NCBI GenBank assembly: GCA_930367215.1
Contig: OV884059.1
Location: 63,459,393-63,523,392 of the forward strand
Length of the DNA: 64,000 bases
DNA from: Pollenia angustigena
Lineage: Eukaryota > Arthropoda > Insecta > Diptera > Polleniidae
Direction of reading: 5' to 3'
This document shows, in pieces, positions 34,546 through 45,548 of this stretch. Position 1 is the stretch's first letter, and every line of letters starts with the position of its first letter. A program made the position numbers and the translations under genes. Under the pieces are notes generated by a model. It was not told where the DNA came from. It was given only the letters and a program-made list of their open reading frames with translations, and made no database searches.

Positions 34546-35710
34546 CTGAAAAACAATTTAGAAATGTAAACGGGCTATAGCACAATCAAAGAGTTAAGTC
34601 TTTATTCTCTCTTTTTCGATTCTAGTCAATATTCTTTGGTCTTGACCGTTATAAATAATTAAAACTGTAGATATCTGTTTTTATTTCTAAAATTCTTAAA
34701 AGTGTTTTTTTATCTGCTTAGCAACATTGACTGGTATAAAATGTTGCCAAGCAGACTCTCGGTGCGATTAATGCAAATGTGTATTTAATAACCATAAACT
34801 CATTTCTGTTGACGTTTTATAGCACTTTTCATAATTATGCTCCCAGTTGGCGCCAAACTGCCTGAACCCCAGTGCAATTTTGTTTTCTTGATAATCAACA
34901 TGTGAACAAGCATTAATTGATCGATAGATTGGTTGATTGATCAATTTAAAAAATGAGAAAAACAATCATTTAATCAGAACGAGCTGACATCTAGTGAATC
35001 AGTTGTGTAACGTGCATACAATCACAAATTTTTAGGTGTATGTATTTATGTATTCATCTGAAATATTTCATTATTTTGTTTTTAAAAAATAACAACGTGC
35101 GTGTGTGTAGTACGAGTATAAAATGGATGGAATGGGTGTATTAAACTGAACTGATAATACCAACACAAGAAAAACAAATACATAAATTGTTAATGTTTGC
35201 GATGAATGTCTGAACGTTAAATGAAAACAACGAAATAATTGAGTTTTTAAACAACATACACTCTGTAGAATTAAAATAAAGGAATTTGAACTGATTCATT
35301 ACACCGCTTGAAACAAAAATGGTACTTGAATCTTCCAGAATTTAGAGATCAGAAATGTCACAACAATCGAAAATGTGATTTACTTTTTCGAAAGATGATT
35401 TCTCCTTGGCCATATTTTGCAATTCTTAAGATTTTTTTTGCGTACCATTTCGCTTCTTTTGCGGCTTTACTGCAAAATAAATATTAACATTACTCTTTAA
35501 TAACAATACTTAAGTATATATGATACGGGTGTTTACATAACAATAGTGTTAAGTTGTAGTGTTATTAGTGTTTACGGCTCAAAATGTCAACAAACAAATT
35601 GGTTCGGACTGTCCAAGTCAGCAGGCTTTTCGCTGCCACTTGTAGTGAATTCGCCCTGATAATAATTTTGTAATATGATATAAGACTGATTTTAAAGTGT
35701 TACGTTTCCT
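34546..35710. other. 1.2 kb without an assignable feature
   Basis: AT-rich. No repeat ends or recognisable proteins. Confidence 0.45.
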
Positions 35711-35837
35711 TGCCTGTTTAACGATTTCGCACGTAAACGTTCGTATAGAATTTTATATGGAAAATGTTTTTCAATCTGAGCGTTTTTCATATAAATTTTC
35801 TATGCGAACGTTAACGTTCGAAATCGTTGAACAGGCA
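35711..35837 (+). mobile_element. Palindromic MITE, TGCCTGTTTAACGATTTCG
   Basis: The left arm TGCCTGTTTAACGATTTCG continues into AACGTTCGTATAGAATTTTA and is mirrored at the right (CGAAATCGTTGAACAGGCA). It is about 127 bp and would fold into one hairpin. A related single arm (CTGTTCAACAATTTCG) lies at 38023-38068. I could not resolve the target duplication. Confidence 0.75.
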
Positions 35838-36082
35838 GAAATTTTTTTTATTTCAAAATAAAATCTGAAGTAAAATTTTACTTTTTCTTATAGTTAAGTG
35901 TATTTTCAGATTGTCCAGTTATTTTTTCATAATCCAGGTGAACCTTTTTTATTGTCCAGTTATTTGACTTTTGATATCTGGCAATCCTATGAGGAGATCA
36001 GACGGATTGAAGTATCCTTGCACCGTTTTAGGAAACCAAGACACTCGAAAGCTTTTTTCGACACTTTAAAAACATGTTAGTT

Positions 36083-36748
36083 TAGGGTTGCCATTTTTGA
36101 AATTAGAAAAATCAGTACATCGTAAGAAAAATACCAGTACATTCGAAAAAAAAAACCAGTACACAAATTTTTACCCAAAATTTTATTGAATTCATTAGTT
36201 TTAGAAAATTACACATTAAAAATTATTCATTTTTCTATTTTTTAAGGCAAGAACTTAACAAAATACATATAATAAAAACATCACGTCCAATTATTAAATA
36301 TAGATAGAAGTAATGTCATTGATCGGCACATTTGTTGTAAATGCACAAAAAATTCTTAATTCATACAAATTATTGTCAATATAATGAGGGTATTCAGGAG
36401 GTCTCCTATCTAGACATATTGTTATAGGTTATAATTTTAAATCCACTTAAAATTTTATGTTTTTGAATTTTGAAATGCAATAATGACACTTCTTTTTTTT
36501 AATACAAAGTATATGGTAAGTTAAAAGTAAACAAAAATAAAACGTAAGACTGAATTTTAACTAGGTAATTCATAACAAATCAAAAGTAATAAGGGAAGTA
36601 AATCAGTTTTAAACAAGTAAAATTATTTGGAGGCAAAATTTAAAAAAACCAGTACATTTGCGTACTGATTTGGGTGTTATGCATAAACCAGTACATTAAA
36701 TAAAAACCAGTACGTGTACTGGTAAAATCAGTACGAATGGCAACCCTA
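36083..36748 (+). mobile_element. Non-autonomous hAT, TAGGGTTGCCA family, copy 1
   Basis: TGTTAGTT is duplicated exactly at 36075-36082 and 36749-36756. The ends are TAGGGTTGCCAT and ATGGCAACCCTA. CAGTAC/GTACTG words are repeated near both ends, as in the larger relative at 51121-52847. It is 666 bp and non-coding. Confidence 0.92.
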
Positions 36749-36759
36749 TGTTAGTTGCA

Positions 36760-37457
36760 ACCAAGAATGATAGAAATAAAGATTACGCTTTGCGCATGTT
36801 TCACCGTTTGATGGCGTAGTAGTTCCATTGTAAAGATTATTAAGTCTCTTTTATATGTGAAAATCACAATATCTTACAAAAAATGTATGTATTAAGGGAT
36901 AGTGGGCAACCCAGCAATTAAATTACTCAGAGAGCTCAAATTAAAAATATTATATCAATTGTCAAAAAACTAAGAATTTTGCTTAATATTTTATATTATA
37001 AATATTCTAACAATAAATAAAAGTTTTAAAAGTGTTCAAACGTGTGCTTAAAGTAGCATAATTAAGAAAAATAAAATCTAAATAAAAATAGAAGAGAGCA
37101 GAAAAGAGAACAAACATAATGGGAAAATTGTGCGAAAAACTAACGTGTTGCGTCCTTTTAATTAAATGTCTATTTTTTAAACTATAGCTAATATAGAGAT
37201 AATATATATTTTTGAAAGTCAAAAATTAAAATTTGAAGAAAAAAGGAACTTCTAATAAAAAATGTTCAGTTTTTAAATAATTAAAATAGAAAAATTATAA
37301 ATTGTTCCACTGTCATCCTTACACATAAACATAATAGTTTGAAAATTAAAAAATATTAGCCAATGAGAACGAAGGTTTTGTGACGTCACAGTTCCTTCAT
37401 GCGCAGTAAAATTTGTATATCTGCCTGATGTCGTAATCTTTATTTCTATCATTCTTG
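36760..37457 (+). mobile_element. TIR element, ACCAAGAATGATAGAAATAA
   Basis: A perfect 28-bp TIR (starting ACCAAGAATGATAGAAATAA, continuing AGATTACG) bounds 698 bp of non-coding DNA. It interrupts the RT fossil. The flanks (CA on each side) do not reveal a clear target duplication, so the superfamily is open. Confidence 0.75.
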
Positions 37458-37652
37458 GTCATGTCAAGAACATTTAGAGTTTCTGATTCGTCAATATCTA
37501 CGCCTCCCATAGGTACAGATGACGCTGACTCCACAAGACGTCTGTGGGTCAACATACAACATTCGGTTTTAAGAGTATTTGAACAACCCGACTCGGAGAT
37601 TGTCGTAAGGTCACGATTGAGTGTGTCGTTCATATTCTGCCTCATAGCTTTA

Positions 37653-38653
37653 AGCTGGGATCACACGATTGCCGCAAATGCACCAATATGGCACAATATT
37701 GATTGTGCTTTATTGACGCACAATAAAGAAATTGCACCAATCAAATATTTTGAAATCACACGATTGCCCTGTTTTAAACAAATTTAATTGCCGCTAGTTG
37801 TTACAAAGTGAAATGGGTACAATAATTGCCGCAGCACAGTCACACGATTGTTCTTACTTGACAACTGCGAAAACAGCTGTTGTGGTAGCATTTTCATTTG
37901 TTTGGAAGTTCTAGTTGGTATGTTCATTAAAAACGAAAAATTTGTTCATATAGGTACCTACTATACAATTTTTTGTTGAAATATTTTAAGAAAAATTTGA
38001 AATTCCAAAAATTAACAGTCTGTTCAACAATTTCGAATGTTAACGTTTGTATGAAAATTTGTATGATATAATAAAATTTAAGTATCAGTAACTAAATGCT
38101 GTAACTTTATTAATTTAACTACCGATATCGTTTAGTAAAGAGAAATCTCGGCTACTTTAAAAAATTTTTTATTTTCGTTTTCAAGTTAACAAATATTTTA
38201 TTTAAGAAATATCAACGACAAATATCCGTAAAAGAATAAAAGAAAAGTTTTATTAAATATATTTAATAAAAACTTAACAGATACATAGTATGCTTGCATA
38301 ATATAAATAATAAATGCATAATAAATAAATACATATTTATCTTCATTACTTGCTAAAGGAAATACAAAAACGTAAAATTTATTAAACAAAAAGACAAATA
38401 TTGGCGCGTATTTTGTTGTTTGATTGCCGCACAAGAAGACAATAAATATTGGTAAATTTTTGTTATTTTTATTAACGCACGGTTGCATAGCAAACAGTCA
38501 CACGATTGCCGCACCAGGGTTGCATTTGATTGGTAAAAGTAAGCACAATATTGTCCTCGATTGGTGCAAGAGCCAATTGGTTGTGCAGTCACACGATTGG
38601 TGTATTAAAAAGTGTGAAAATTGGTGCATTGCGGCAATCGTGTGATCCCAGCT
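37653..38653 (+). mobile_element. TTA-flanked Harbinger-like element with CACACGATTG repeats
   Basis: The TIR of about 34 bases starts AGCTGGGATCACACGATTGC on both sides. TTA is duplicated at 37650-37652 and 38654-38656. CACACGATTG recurs at about 37664, 37751, 37841, 38498, 38590 and, inverted, 38636. GATTGCCGCA also recurs at 38421. The element is exactly 1001 bp and has no transposase. Such clustered subterminal words are commonly transposase-binding sites, but this is inference here. Confidence 0.93.
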
Positions 38654-39006
38654 TTATCCTCAGTAAGGATTGGTCTATGATTAGAATGTGAAAGAATATA
38701 TGTATATGATAAAAAGTTAGAAAACAAAGAAAAAGTTTAGGAAAAAGAACAGAGCCTTGCGGTTCCCCTGAATTCAAATAAAACTTATCCGAACAGAACC
38801 CATCTCTAACACGTATAGAGCGGCCCTTGAGAAAGCTCGATAAAATTAGAGATAAAAATCACTTCCGACACCAAACGCAACAAGCTTTGAAACGAGTGAA
38901 CCGTGCCATACACAATCAAACGCTTTGGAAACATCTAGAGCATCCACATTGCTTTCATCACATTGGTGAATAGAACGACTCCAACGTTCCCAAAGAAACG
39001 CTAACA

Positions 39007-39148
39007 GGGTCCAGTTTCTTAAAAATACAAGTTACAAATCTACAAGTAAAGTTCATTAAAAAAGGCCACATTTAATCAATTTTTTTTTTTTGTTTCAAAT
39101 GTATTTTACTTGTAGATTTGTAACTTGCAGTTTTGAGAAACAGGGCCC
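39007..39148 (+). mobile_element. Palindromic MITE, GGGYCCNGTTTCT
   Basis: The left arm starts GGGTCCAGTTTCTTAAAA and the inverse of the right arm GGGCCCTGTTTCTCAAAA. Both continue into CAAGTTACAAATCTACAAGT, making arms of about 45 bases. CAG occurs on both sides and may be a 3-bp duplication. It interrupts the RT fossil between RGRSTVN and LAFLWERW. Confidence 0.85.
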
Positions 39149-39205
39149 AGGTTTACGGTAGAACGACCTCTACGAAAGCAATATTTGGTCATTTATTATA
39201 AGGGT

Positions 39206-41170
39206 TGAAATCGATGAACTATTCTTTACCAACAGGTCTTACTACCCCGCGGAGCAGCAAGGACCTTAGCACACTATGCGCTTTTCGTTTAGAATATAAA
39301 AAACTGTTTTTGTCTCTACGGACAATTTATAAATTTTGAGTTTACTCACTTTAGATGAACCAGTGCGATATGTTGTCTATTAGTTGTTTTTTTCTAGAGA
39401 TTGACGTGAATAATTTTTCACAAGCAATCAATGAGCTACCGATAAAAATATAGGAAATGCACGCAATTGGTTTTTATGCTTAGTGCATCTACGCTCACGT
39501 GAATATAATGAAAAATTAGGCGCGATAAAAAAATAAGAACATTTAAAAAATTTTTTTTTAAGAAACGCTTTTCTTAAAAAAGAACATTTAAAAAATTTTT
39601 GCACCCCCCCCCCCCCCTAGATTTTATCCTAGCTACGCCCATGTATTCGTGTATTGTCATCGGGAATATGTATGCCTGCAAAGTTTCATCCATTTGCAAT
39701 AAGTAAAAGGCGGCATTTTACCAAAAAAAAATTTTTTACCATCAAAACTTATCCAAATATTTCTTCTTTTATTTCAAGATTTTCTTATTGTTTTTAAAAA
39801 AGTTTAAATGAAAAATCAGAGCATTTCAATGACGAAGCAATCACGCAAAAATTATACCAATGGATTTTAATACTAAAAAAAATTACTCACGATCTTTTTT
39901 ACTTTTAGCTTCTTCAACTTTACGTTTGCGATAGCTATGCTAGACAAAATTGCAACAAAGCCTCATTTTCATGCTTTAATCCCATTAAAATTACTTATCT
40001 AGTACTTGAGCACACTATGATGCCTGTGGATTCTATTCACAGTACTAGAGAATTTTGTTTCGTAACCCTACTGTATGGACTCCTAGTGAGTGGCCAAAGT
40101 TATTCGCAAAGCTGGAACAAAACCGTATGGGAAAGAATGTATTTCTTTCAAACATTAAAATTTTTTACTTGGAAAACATTTTCTGAAGGTTTATTTCCGA
40201 AAAGTAAAATTTTCTTCCATGAGATCTGCTTTTTATTGGAAAAAATAATATTTTTTTTGAGCATGGAATCTTTGAAAGTAGCGAGAGTAAAATAATAAGT
40301 ATCGACCTTAATTCTTTTAATAATTGGACAATTTTTTGAGATAAAAAGTATTCCACAATATTTCATAACGAATACCTTCGGCGTATTTATTGCAAAACTA
40401 TTAGAGGTATATTGAATGAAAAGTATATTGAAGATAAATAAGGTATAATGCCATATAAATCTATATGTATATAATACAAGCCCTGAATAACCATTTACTG
40501 ACTCATCAACGCCCAGCCCAAACGGCTAAATCTAGAGACTAGAAATTCGGTAGACAGATATCTCTTTTCATGAGCAAAGCACTAAGAAATGGTAAAAACA
40601 GCTAAAATATGCAACCTTATATATCCGAATCGAAGACAGATAGAATCAAAATTCAAAAAGCATATGAATGCCATCAAAAAATAAGCTGATTATACACTTT
40701 ATTGATCCGATCTGCAATATTTCAAAACAGAGTAAAAGCTCAACCATAATGGGCTTAACATGGCTAAAGCAACAGTGTAAATACATGTTAATCATATGAA
40801 TCAAACCATATTGAACTTTATTACCTTGTATTAATGACTTATTTAATTATAATTTTGTTTCTTATGTTATGTTCTGGGTAATTTTTTATTGTTTAAAACT
40901 TTTTGATGCAATCATACAATTAAATTATCATTAAAAAATTATGAAAAATATAAAAAAATTAAAAAACATTTATCCTTACAATTTTTTTTGTGGATTACGT
41001 TGTTTTTGCGGTCACATTTTAGTCTAACTTGTTAGAGATGAGACGACAAAATTTGCGTAACTAAGAAAACAATTTCTATACGGAGAATTAACGTAAAACT
41101 TATCTATGAGTTTCATAAGAAAAAAAATTGGTTTTGCGGGTTACGTTATTTTAGCGGTTAGGACTCGATG
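39206..41170. other. 2 kb without an assignable feature
   Basis: It contains a 14-base C run at 39604-39617, a likely slippage site, and a duplicated AAGAACATTTAAAAAATTTTT word around it. The open frame at 40017-40295 is not recognisable. A phrase at 40490-40560 resembles old transposon body sequence, but no ends are seen. Confidence 0.4.
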
Positions 41171-41176
41171 TGTCTA

Positions 41177-42084
41177 CACTGAAAGAAAAATGCTTCATAT
41201 ATTTAATGAATCATTTTCATAAAAAAGTTTTCCTTGGGTAAATGAAAATTTTAATTGTCTAAATGGAATTTCATAGGTTTGATGAAGTATTTTCGTTAAA
41301 ATCGCTTCATTAGATTTCGTAATTACGTTAAAAATTTTCATTGGATATATGAAAACTTAAGTTTGTCCAAGTAAAACAAAAAATTTTAATTGGGAACATA
41401 AAAAAACAATATACAAACATAACTATATTCAAAAATTAATGCAAAATTATAGTTTCCTTAAAAAAATGTTTAATTGTTAATTAAAAAATGTAAGATTTAA
41501 TAATTTCATACATCTAATGTTATATGTATGCCATTAAATTTATGAAATCAAAAATTTTTTTTATAAAAGCAACATATTTCAATAATTGCCTTCATAAATT
41601 AAAATTTTCATTATGACAATAAAAATGTCATTATAGTAATGAAACAAAAACTTTCAATCCACTTTCAATCAACGTTGTTATTGTTATTATGGACAATTTA
41701 ATCTCATATTTACGCCCTTAGTTGAGAAAAAAACATAGTTTTTTTATACAAAAACTACACTGCCCCGGTAGTGAGGTTGCATGTTCGAATCCCGCCAGAG
41801 ACAGAAAAAAAAATAAAAAATAAAATAAAGTAAAATAAAATAAGAAAAAAGAAAAAAAAAAATAATTAAAAAAAATATAAAAAAAAAAAAAAAAAATTTT
41901 ACTTTATTGAAAGTATTCATCCAATTAATAATATTCATGGATCTAATGTAATGTTTCATTAAGTCCTTTTAATGAAACAGGTTTCATTGATCCAACGAAG
42001 CGCCGCATAGGTTCCTTTATAATGCAATTTTTCATGGGATTAATGTCAAAATTCGTTAGTATTGCGAAGAAAATTCTTTCAGTG
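41177..42084 (+). mobile_element. TA-flanked element, CACTGAAAGAA, rich in TTTCAT/ATGAAA words
   Basis: The ends CACTGAAAGAA and TTCTTTCAGTG are inverted and flanked by TA at 41175-41176 and 42085-42086. The 908-bp interior repeats motifs like TTTCAT-N(5-8)-ATGAA many times in both orientations. A tRNA-like fragment with an A-rich tail (41757-41895) is embedded. No transposase is present. Superfamily Tc1/mariner by TA. Confidence 0.8.
41757..41895 (+). repeat. tRNA-derived SINE tail
   Basis: TGTTCGAATCCC at 41783-41794 matches a pol III B box, followed by a short acceptor-like CAGAGACAG and then a long A-rich tail of AAATAAAATAAAATAAG type. No matching A box or 5' acceptor is seen upstream, so only the 3' half remains. 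Confidence 0.45.
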
Positions 42085-42248
42085 TAGAAACTGCCGATTA
42101 ATGTCGCTGTTTTCTGATATTCTGCACTTTGTAATGCATCAAATCTTTTTTTGTAGCGTTGAAGCATCATAACTTTTATATTGCAAACTAATTATTGTAC
42201 GGTTTGTAATGTTTAACATAATTATGAATCAGTGTGCAACATTCTTAG

Positions 42249-42552
42249 AGCTGGAGGTCCACACCACGCGTTTTCGCCTTCACGCATTGCATGATTTTTA
42301 TACCTTGCTTGCGTTCTATGTTTTAAGTAACATGCAACGCTTTTTATGCGGCATCACCACAAGTAAAAAAAAATTAATTTGTTACAATCAACTGATTTGT
42401 TCGAGCGCTTCTTGTGACGCTTACAAAAGAAGAAAGTAAACCTACTTTTCATTTTCAACGCCTTAATGCATAATCAGCAACACAGAGTTTACTATTTTGA
42501 CAGCTGCTTAGGCAGCGAAAAGGCGTGTAATGCGTGGGTTGGACTTCCAGCT
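42249..42552 (+). mobile_element. MITE, AGCTGGAGGTCCACACCACGC
   Basis: The left end AGCTGGAGGTCCACACCACG pairs with the inverse of the right end AGCTGGAAGTCCAACCCACG. TTA lies one base outside the left end and TAA directly outside the right, close to the Harbinger pattern. A single related left end occurs at 55039. Confidence 0.7.
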
Positions 42553-42934
42553 TAAGAAATCGGAATAACTTGCGAAATTCTATGCCAAAAAAAGTCGTTA
42601 AAAATTGTTTACCAATGGTATTTAAACAAAAACAAAGTGTTATCAATATTTCGACAACATATGTCGTCAAATTTTTAACAAAACGTTGTCACATTAACAT
42701 CTACCTGTTGGTTAATTGTGCGTAAATTAAATTGAATACTAAACTATTGAAAAGGAAAAAAATAGACATGGACATGGGTAGCAAGGATGACAAAGAATAT
42801 AAGGAATTAAAAAAATTCCTTGATGTATAAACAGCAGGCGCGGATACAGCTTGAGCCTTAGGGGGGAAAATTTTGTATGATACAAAAAAGTAAAAAATTT
42901 GTTTTTAAAAATTTATTAAAAACAATATGTGTTA
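42553..42934. other. No assignable feature
   Basis: Sequence between a MITE and the 3' end of a transposase fossil, without recognisable features. Confidence 0.4.
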
Positions 42935-43244
42935 TTATATTAAAAAATTGTTGATCTGAGCCATGTTTTTATTCGACGAAGGGTAGAAAATGACCTCTCG
43001 CTCGTAGCATTACTGACGAGCATTGAAACGAAAATTTGAAATATTACACTTTGAGGTAGAAGTTTAGTAATGTTTAATACATTTAGAATATCTATTGGGA
43101 AAGGTGTTTTGAGATCTTCTAAAATAAATTCAATAAGAGGAATGTAACCTACAACTCGGTTGTAATCTTCAACATTTTGGATGTGCTTATTTCGTTCAAA
43201 TCTTGTCTTTTCGATTGGAACCTCGATTTAACGCAAATAACTTA

Positions 43245-43377
43245 TGTGCTGTTTATAAAACACGAGCGCCTTACTCGTCCGTTCAACTTAAATTTAAAAC
43301 AAAAACAAATTTCGAAATTTTGTTTTAAATTTAAGTTGAACGGACGAGTAAGGCGCTCGTGTTTTATAAACAGCACA
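43245..43377 (+). mobile_element. TTA-flanked hairpin MITE, TGTGCTGTTTATAAAACACG
   Basis: The element is 133 bp of two nearly perfect arms, each about 62 bases, with a few bases of loop. The ends are TGTGCTGTTTATAAAACACG and CGTGTTTTATAAACAGCACA. TTA is duplicated at 43242-43244 and 43378-43380. It sits in a hAT transposase fossil. The two open frames on opposite strands mirror each other because of the palindrome and are not genes. Confidence 0.95.
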
Positions 43378-43831
43378 TTAAACTTTTTCAAAAATCGCTT
43401 TGAATTGTTCTTTGGCTTTATTTCTGTTCTCTTCAAGGCTCATGATTAAAGTGTTGATAAGGTTTGATCCTTTTTGAAGATCTATATCTTGCTTTTGTAA
43501 AATGATACTAAGTGGCTGTGTTACAATAAGTATCAAACTTAATATTTATATTCCGCAAATAAATTCAAAAGTACTAAGTGAGTTCCTTAATATAAAGGTA
43601 GATTTACTACCTTTCCACTCAGATATTTTTCCAAAGCTTCCCCTATTAGATGTACACTTGTTGCAAAGTGTACAAATGAGTCGGGATGGTCCACCCATCT
43701 TGTCTCGCATAATGTAGAGAGTATGGCTCCCAAATACTTTGCTAAAACTGCGTTTCGCTTGGGATGATTATATTTAAATAATTTTGTCGTTTCTTTAACA
43801 AATGATACAACTTTTTGTATTAATGGCACTA

Positions 43832-44417
43832 CAGTACTTTTCGTTTATAGTCACTACGCTTATAGTCACATTAGCGATATAGTCCATTTTATCTGTTTAT
43901 TTTGCCGCTATAAGTTAATTTAATATATAGTATTAACGTTATAGTACATTTAGCGATATAAGCACATTTACCATATATGCCATTTATCAACAGTAGTCAA
44001 AGGAAAAAGTAAAGCAAATTAATGGCGTTATAGTCACATTAGCAAAATTTACTAAGTTCTTTTGAGTTTTTGAATCAAAATCCATCCAAAGAAAGAATGA
44101 ATTAAATCATTTAATCTTTGTCATCAACTCTTTACTCGTAAAAAATTAGTTTTTGCCGTTGGTATCAGCTATGAAATATCTTGTTACTATTTTAACTATT
44201 TTTTATACAGCATGCAACTCTGTTTTAAACCATAAGCCTGATGTCGGTGTAATTTATATGAATTTTTTATTTCTTTTATTCACACAACTTGATTACATCC
44301 GATTTCGGTTATATGCGCCATAGTGGCATATATGTGAATTAGCCTTATAGTCACATTAGCGATATAGTCCACGTTATGGTTGCAACTAAAGGATGTGACT
44401 ATTAGCGATAAGTACTG
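43832..44417 (+). mobile_element. TA-flanked MITE, CAGTACTTTTCG family, copy 2
   Basis: The ends CAGTACTTTTCGTTTATAG and (inverse) CAGTACTTATCGCTAATAG are flanked by TA at 43830-43831 and 44418-44419. The interior repeats TTATAGTCACATTAGCGATA-type words. It is related to the element at 15104-15789 and interrupts the hAT transposase fossil. Confidence 0.85.
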
Positions 44418-44582
44418 TATATTGCTTTTAGAAATTGAGTTGTTTGATTTACGGGAATAGCAAGGCGTTTGTTTCGCATTTGTTGCGGTTACCAGAGTTT
44501 TTTAACAGTTCCATTTTCTGCTCACTTCAGAGGACACCCATCTGTTCCATCTCCTACACAATTTTATATAAAAAAAAAGCCA

Positions 44583-44660
44583 CAACATGCTATGGTTAGT
44601 TATAACTAAAATATATTTAACACTTATAATAACATGGTTGTTTTTCAACCATAGCATGTC
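44583..44660 (+). repeat. Short inverted repeat, ACATGCTATGGTT
   Basis: ACATGCTATGGTT near 44585 is mirrored by AACCATAGCATGT near 44647. It could be the two ends of a very small element or a chance hairpin. Confidence 0.4.
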
Positions 44661-45440
44661 GTTCTTGGTTAAATTAAATATATGTAATATGTTTAAAATT
44701 TTCTTAAAAAATAGTTTTGTTGGAGGTGGCCACCTCACATGTTTTTCTCTACGCGTAGCGAAATAGCGTCAAAATTAGCAGAAAAATCTTAAAACGTACA
44801 AATACATACACGATTTTTCAATGGAAGAACGTTTTACTATTATGATTCAAAGCTAAACAGCTTAAGCTACAGGTTCACACCAAGCTTTCAATGCGTAATG
44901 CATCAGTAAAAACACTAGTAGTGTAAAATTTTATTGACAAGTTACACAGCAAACACGTGGAATGCATATATGTATGTACATATGTACATTCGTATCGAAA
45001 GCATGAATTACATTCTACTATTGCCCGCGTACGAAGAATCATCTCAGTCTAAAATGTACTTAAAATTGTCTTTTTAATTCGAGCAAGGAAAAGCGATTAA
45101 ATCCTGTGTTGTTTAAAAACAATGTACAGTTTCATACCTTTCAACCAAAAACAGTTATATTTCTAGGTAGGTATATTGTCACAACCCTTATTCCAAACAG
45201 ATTTTTAAAATGAAAGTTAAGCAGGGAGCACAACGTTATCGACAGTTTTGTTGAAATTTTCCTTGCTCGATAGAGTGGCCGCTTGTGTACCACGTTTATA
45301 AATATATTTGCATATGTGTGTACATAAGTATGTAAATTTCCCCTGGTGCATTCTTTCATAAAAAAATACGAATTAAAAATAAATATTAAAAAAACCAGAA
45401 GTTAATAAAACGCTTAAAATTTTTTATTGATAATGAATGA
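44661..45440. other. No assignable feature
   Basis: No repeats or proteins recognised. The sequence from about 45400 becomes richer in non-repetitive, moderately GC-containing patches. Confidence 0.4.
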
Positions 45441-45541
45441 ATGAAAACAATAACAAAATGGTCTGGCCCAACAGTTACGAATAAGAGTTTGCCTCTAGCT
45501 GCTCGCTCAGATGCTTCTTTAATGTAAAGCGGATCTTCTGT

Positions 45542-45548
45542 TATAAAA
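45542..45548 (+). promoter_or_regulatory. Possible TATA box
   Basis: TATAAAA is followed at about 25 bases by GCTTCAAAC in a GC-richer patch (45440-45600), with no recognisable repeats nearby. It lies 1.7 kb upstream of the putative exon end at 47323. TATA-like words are very common in AT-rich DNA, so this is weak. Confidence 0.15.

Larger units (their letters stand above)
35985..39205 (-). pseudogene. Non-LTR reverse transcriptase fossil cut by four insertions
   Basis: Reading the - strand, RT blocks occur in order: CFRRGRSTVN (39190-39150), then LAFLWERWSRSIHQ and LDVSKAFDCVWHGSLVSKL (about 38998-38850, the first catalytic Asp region), PQGSV-like (about 38750), then TISESGCSNTLKTECCMLTH and SETLNVLDM (37645-37460), and KKAFECLGFLKRCKDTS (36060-35995). 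Several stops and shifts show it is dead. The blocks are separated by elements at 39007-39148, 37653-38653, 36760-37457 and 36083-36748. The YADD box is lost or unrecognisable. Clade is uncertain; R1/LOA/Jockey-like. Confidence 0.75.
42935..44500 (-). pseudogene. hAT transposase fossil with two nested MITEs
   Basis: On the - strand the order is: a degenerate CYSRKSNNSISKS (about 44457-44419), then IQKVVSFVKETTKLFKYNHP with KRNAVLAKYLG and LCETRWVDHPDSFVHF (43829-43640), then ILQKQDIDLQKGSNLINTL with EENRNKAKEQFKAIF (about 43500-43385), and finally IPLIEFILEDLKTPFP with NATSERSFSTLRRIKTWLRS (about 43150-42955). The last block is the C-terminal dimerisation signature of hAT transposases, of the ZMYM1/DUF4371-like kind. 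Stops and shifts occur between blocks. A TA-flanked MITE (43832-44417) and a TTA-flanked hairpin (43245-43377) interrupt it. Confidence 0.82.

Noticed and set aside
37455..37787. 110-codon + strand open frame
   Set aside because: It is antisense to the RT fossil and crosses into an unrelated element at 37653.
39604..39617. C14 run as a regulatory or quadruplex element
   Set aside because: An isolated homopolymer without other G/C runs; most likely slippage.
40017..40295. 92-codon + strand frame as a secreted protein
   Set aside because: A Leu/Phe-rich stretch is expected in AT-rich DNA; no start context or homology supports it.
41744..42170. - strand open frames (41744-41959 and 41943-42170) as proteins
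   Set aside because: They lie inside a TA-flanked non-coding element, and the first is made of an A-rich tail read backwards (Phe/Ile runs).
43177..43449. Overlapping open frames on both strands with the same protein phrases
   Set aside because: They are two readings of a perfect palindrome (43245-43377), so identical peptides on both strands are a geometric artefact.
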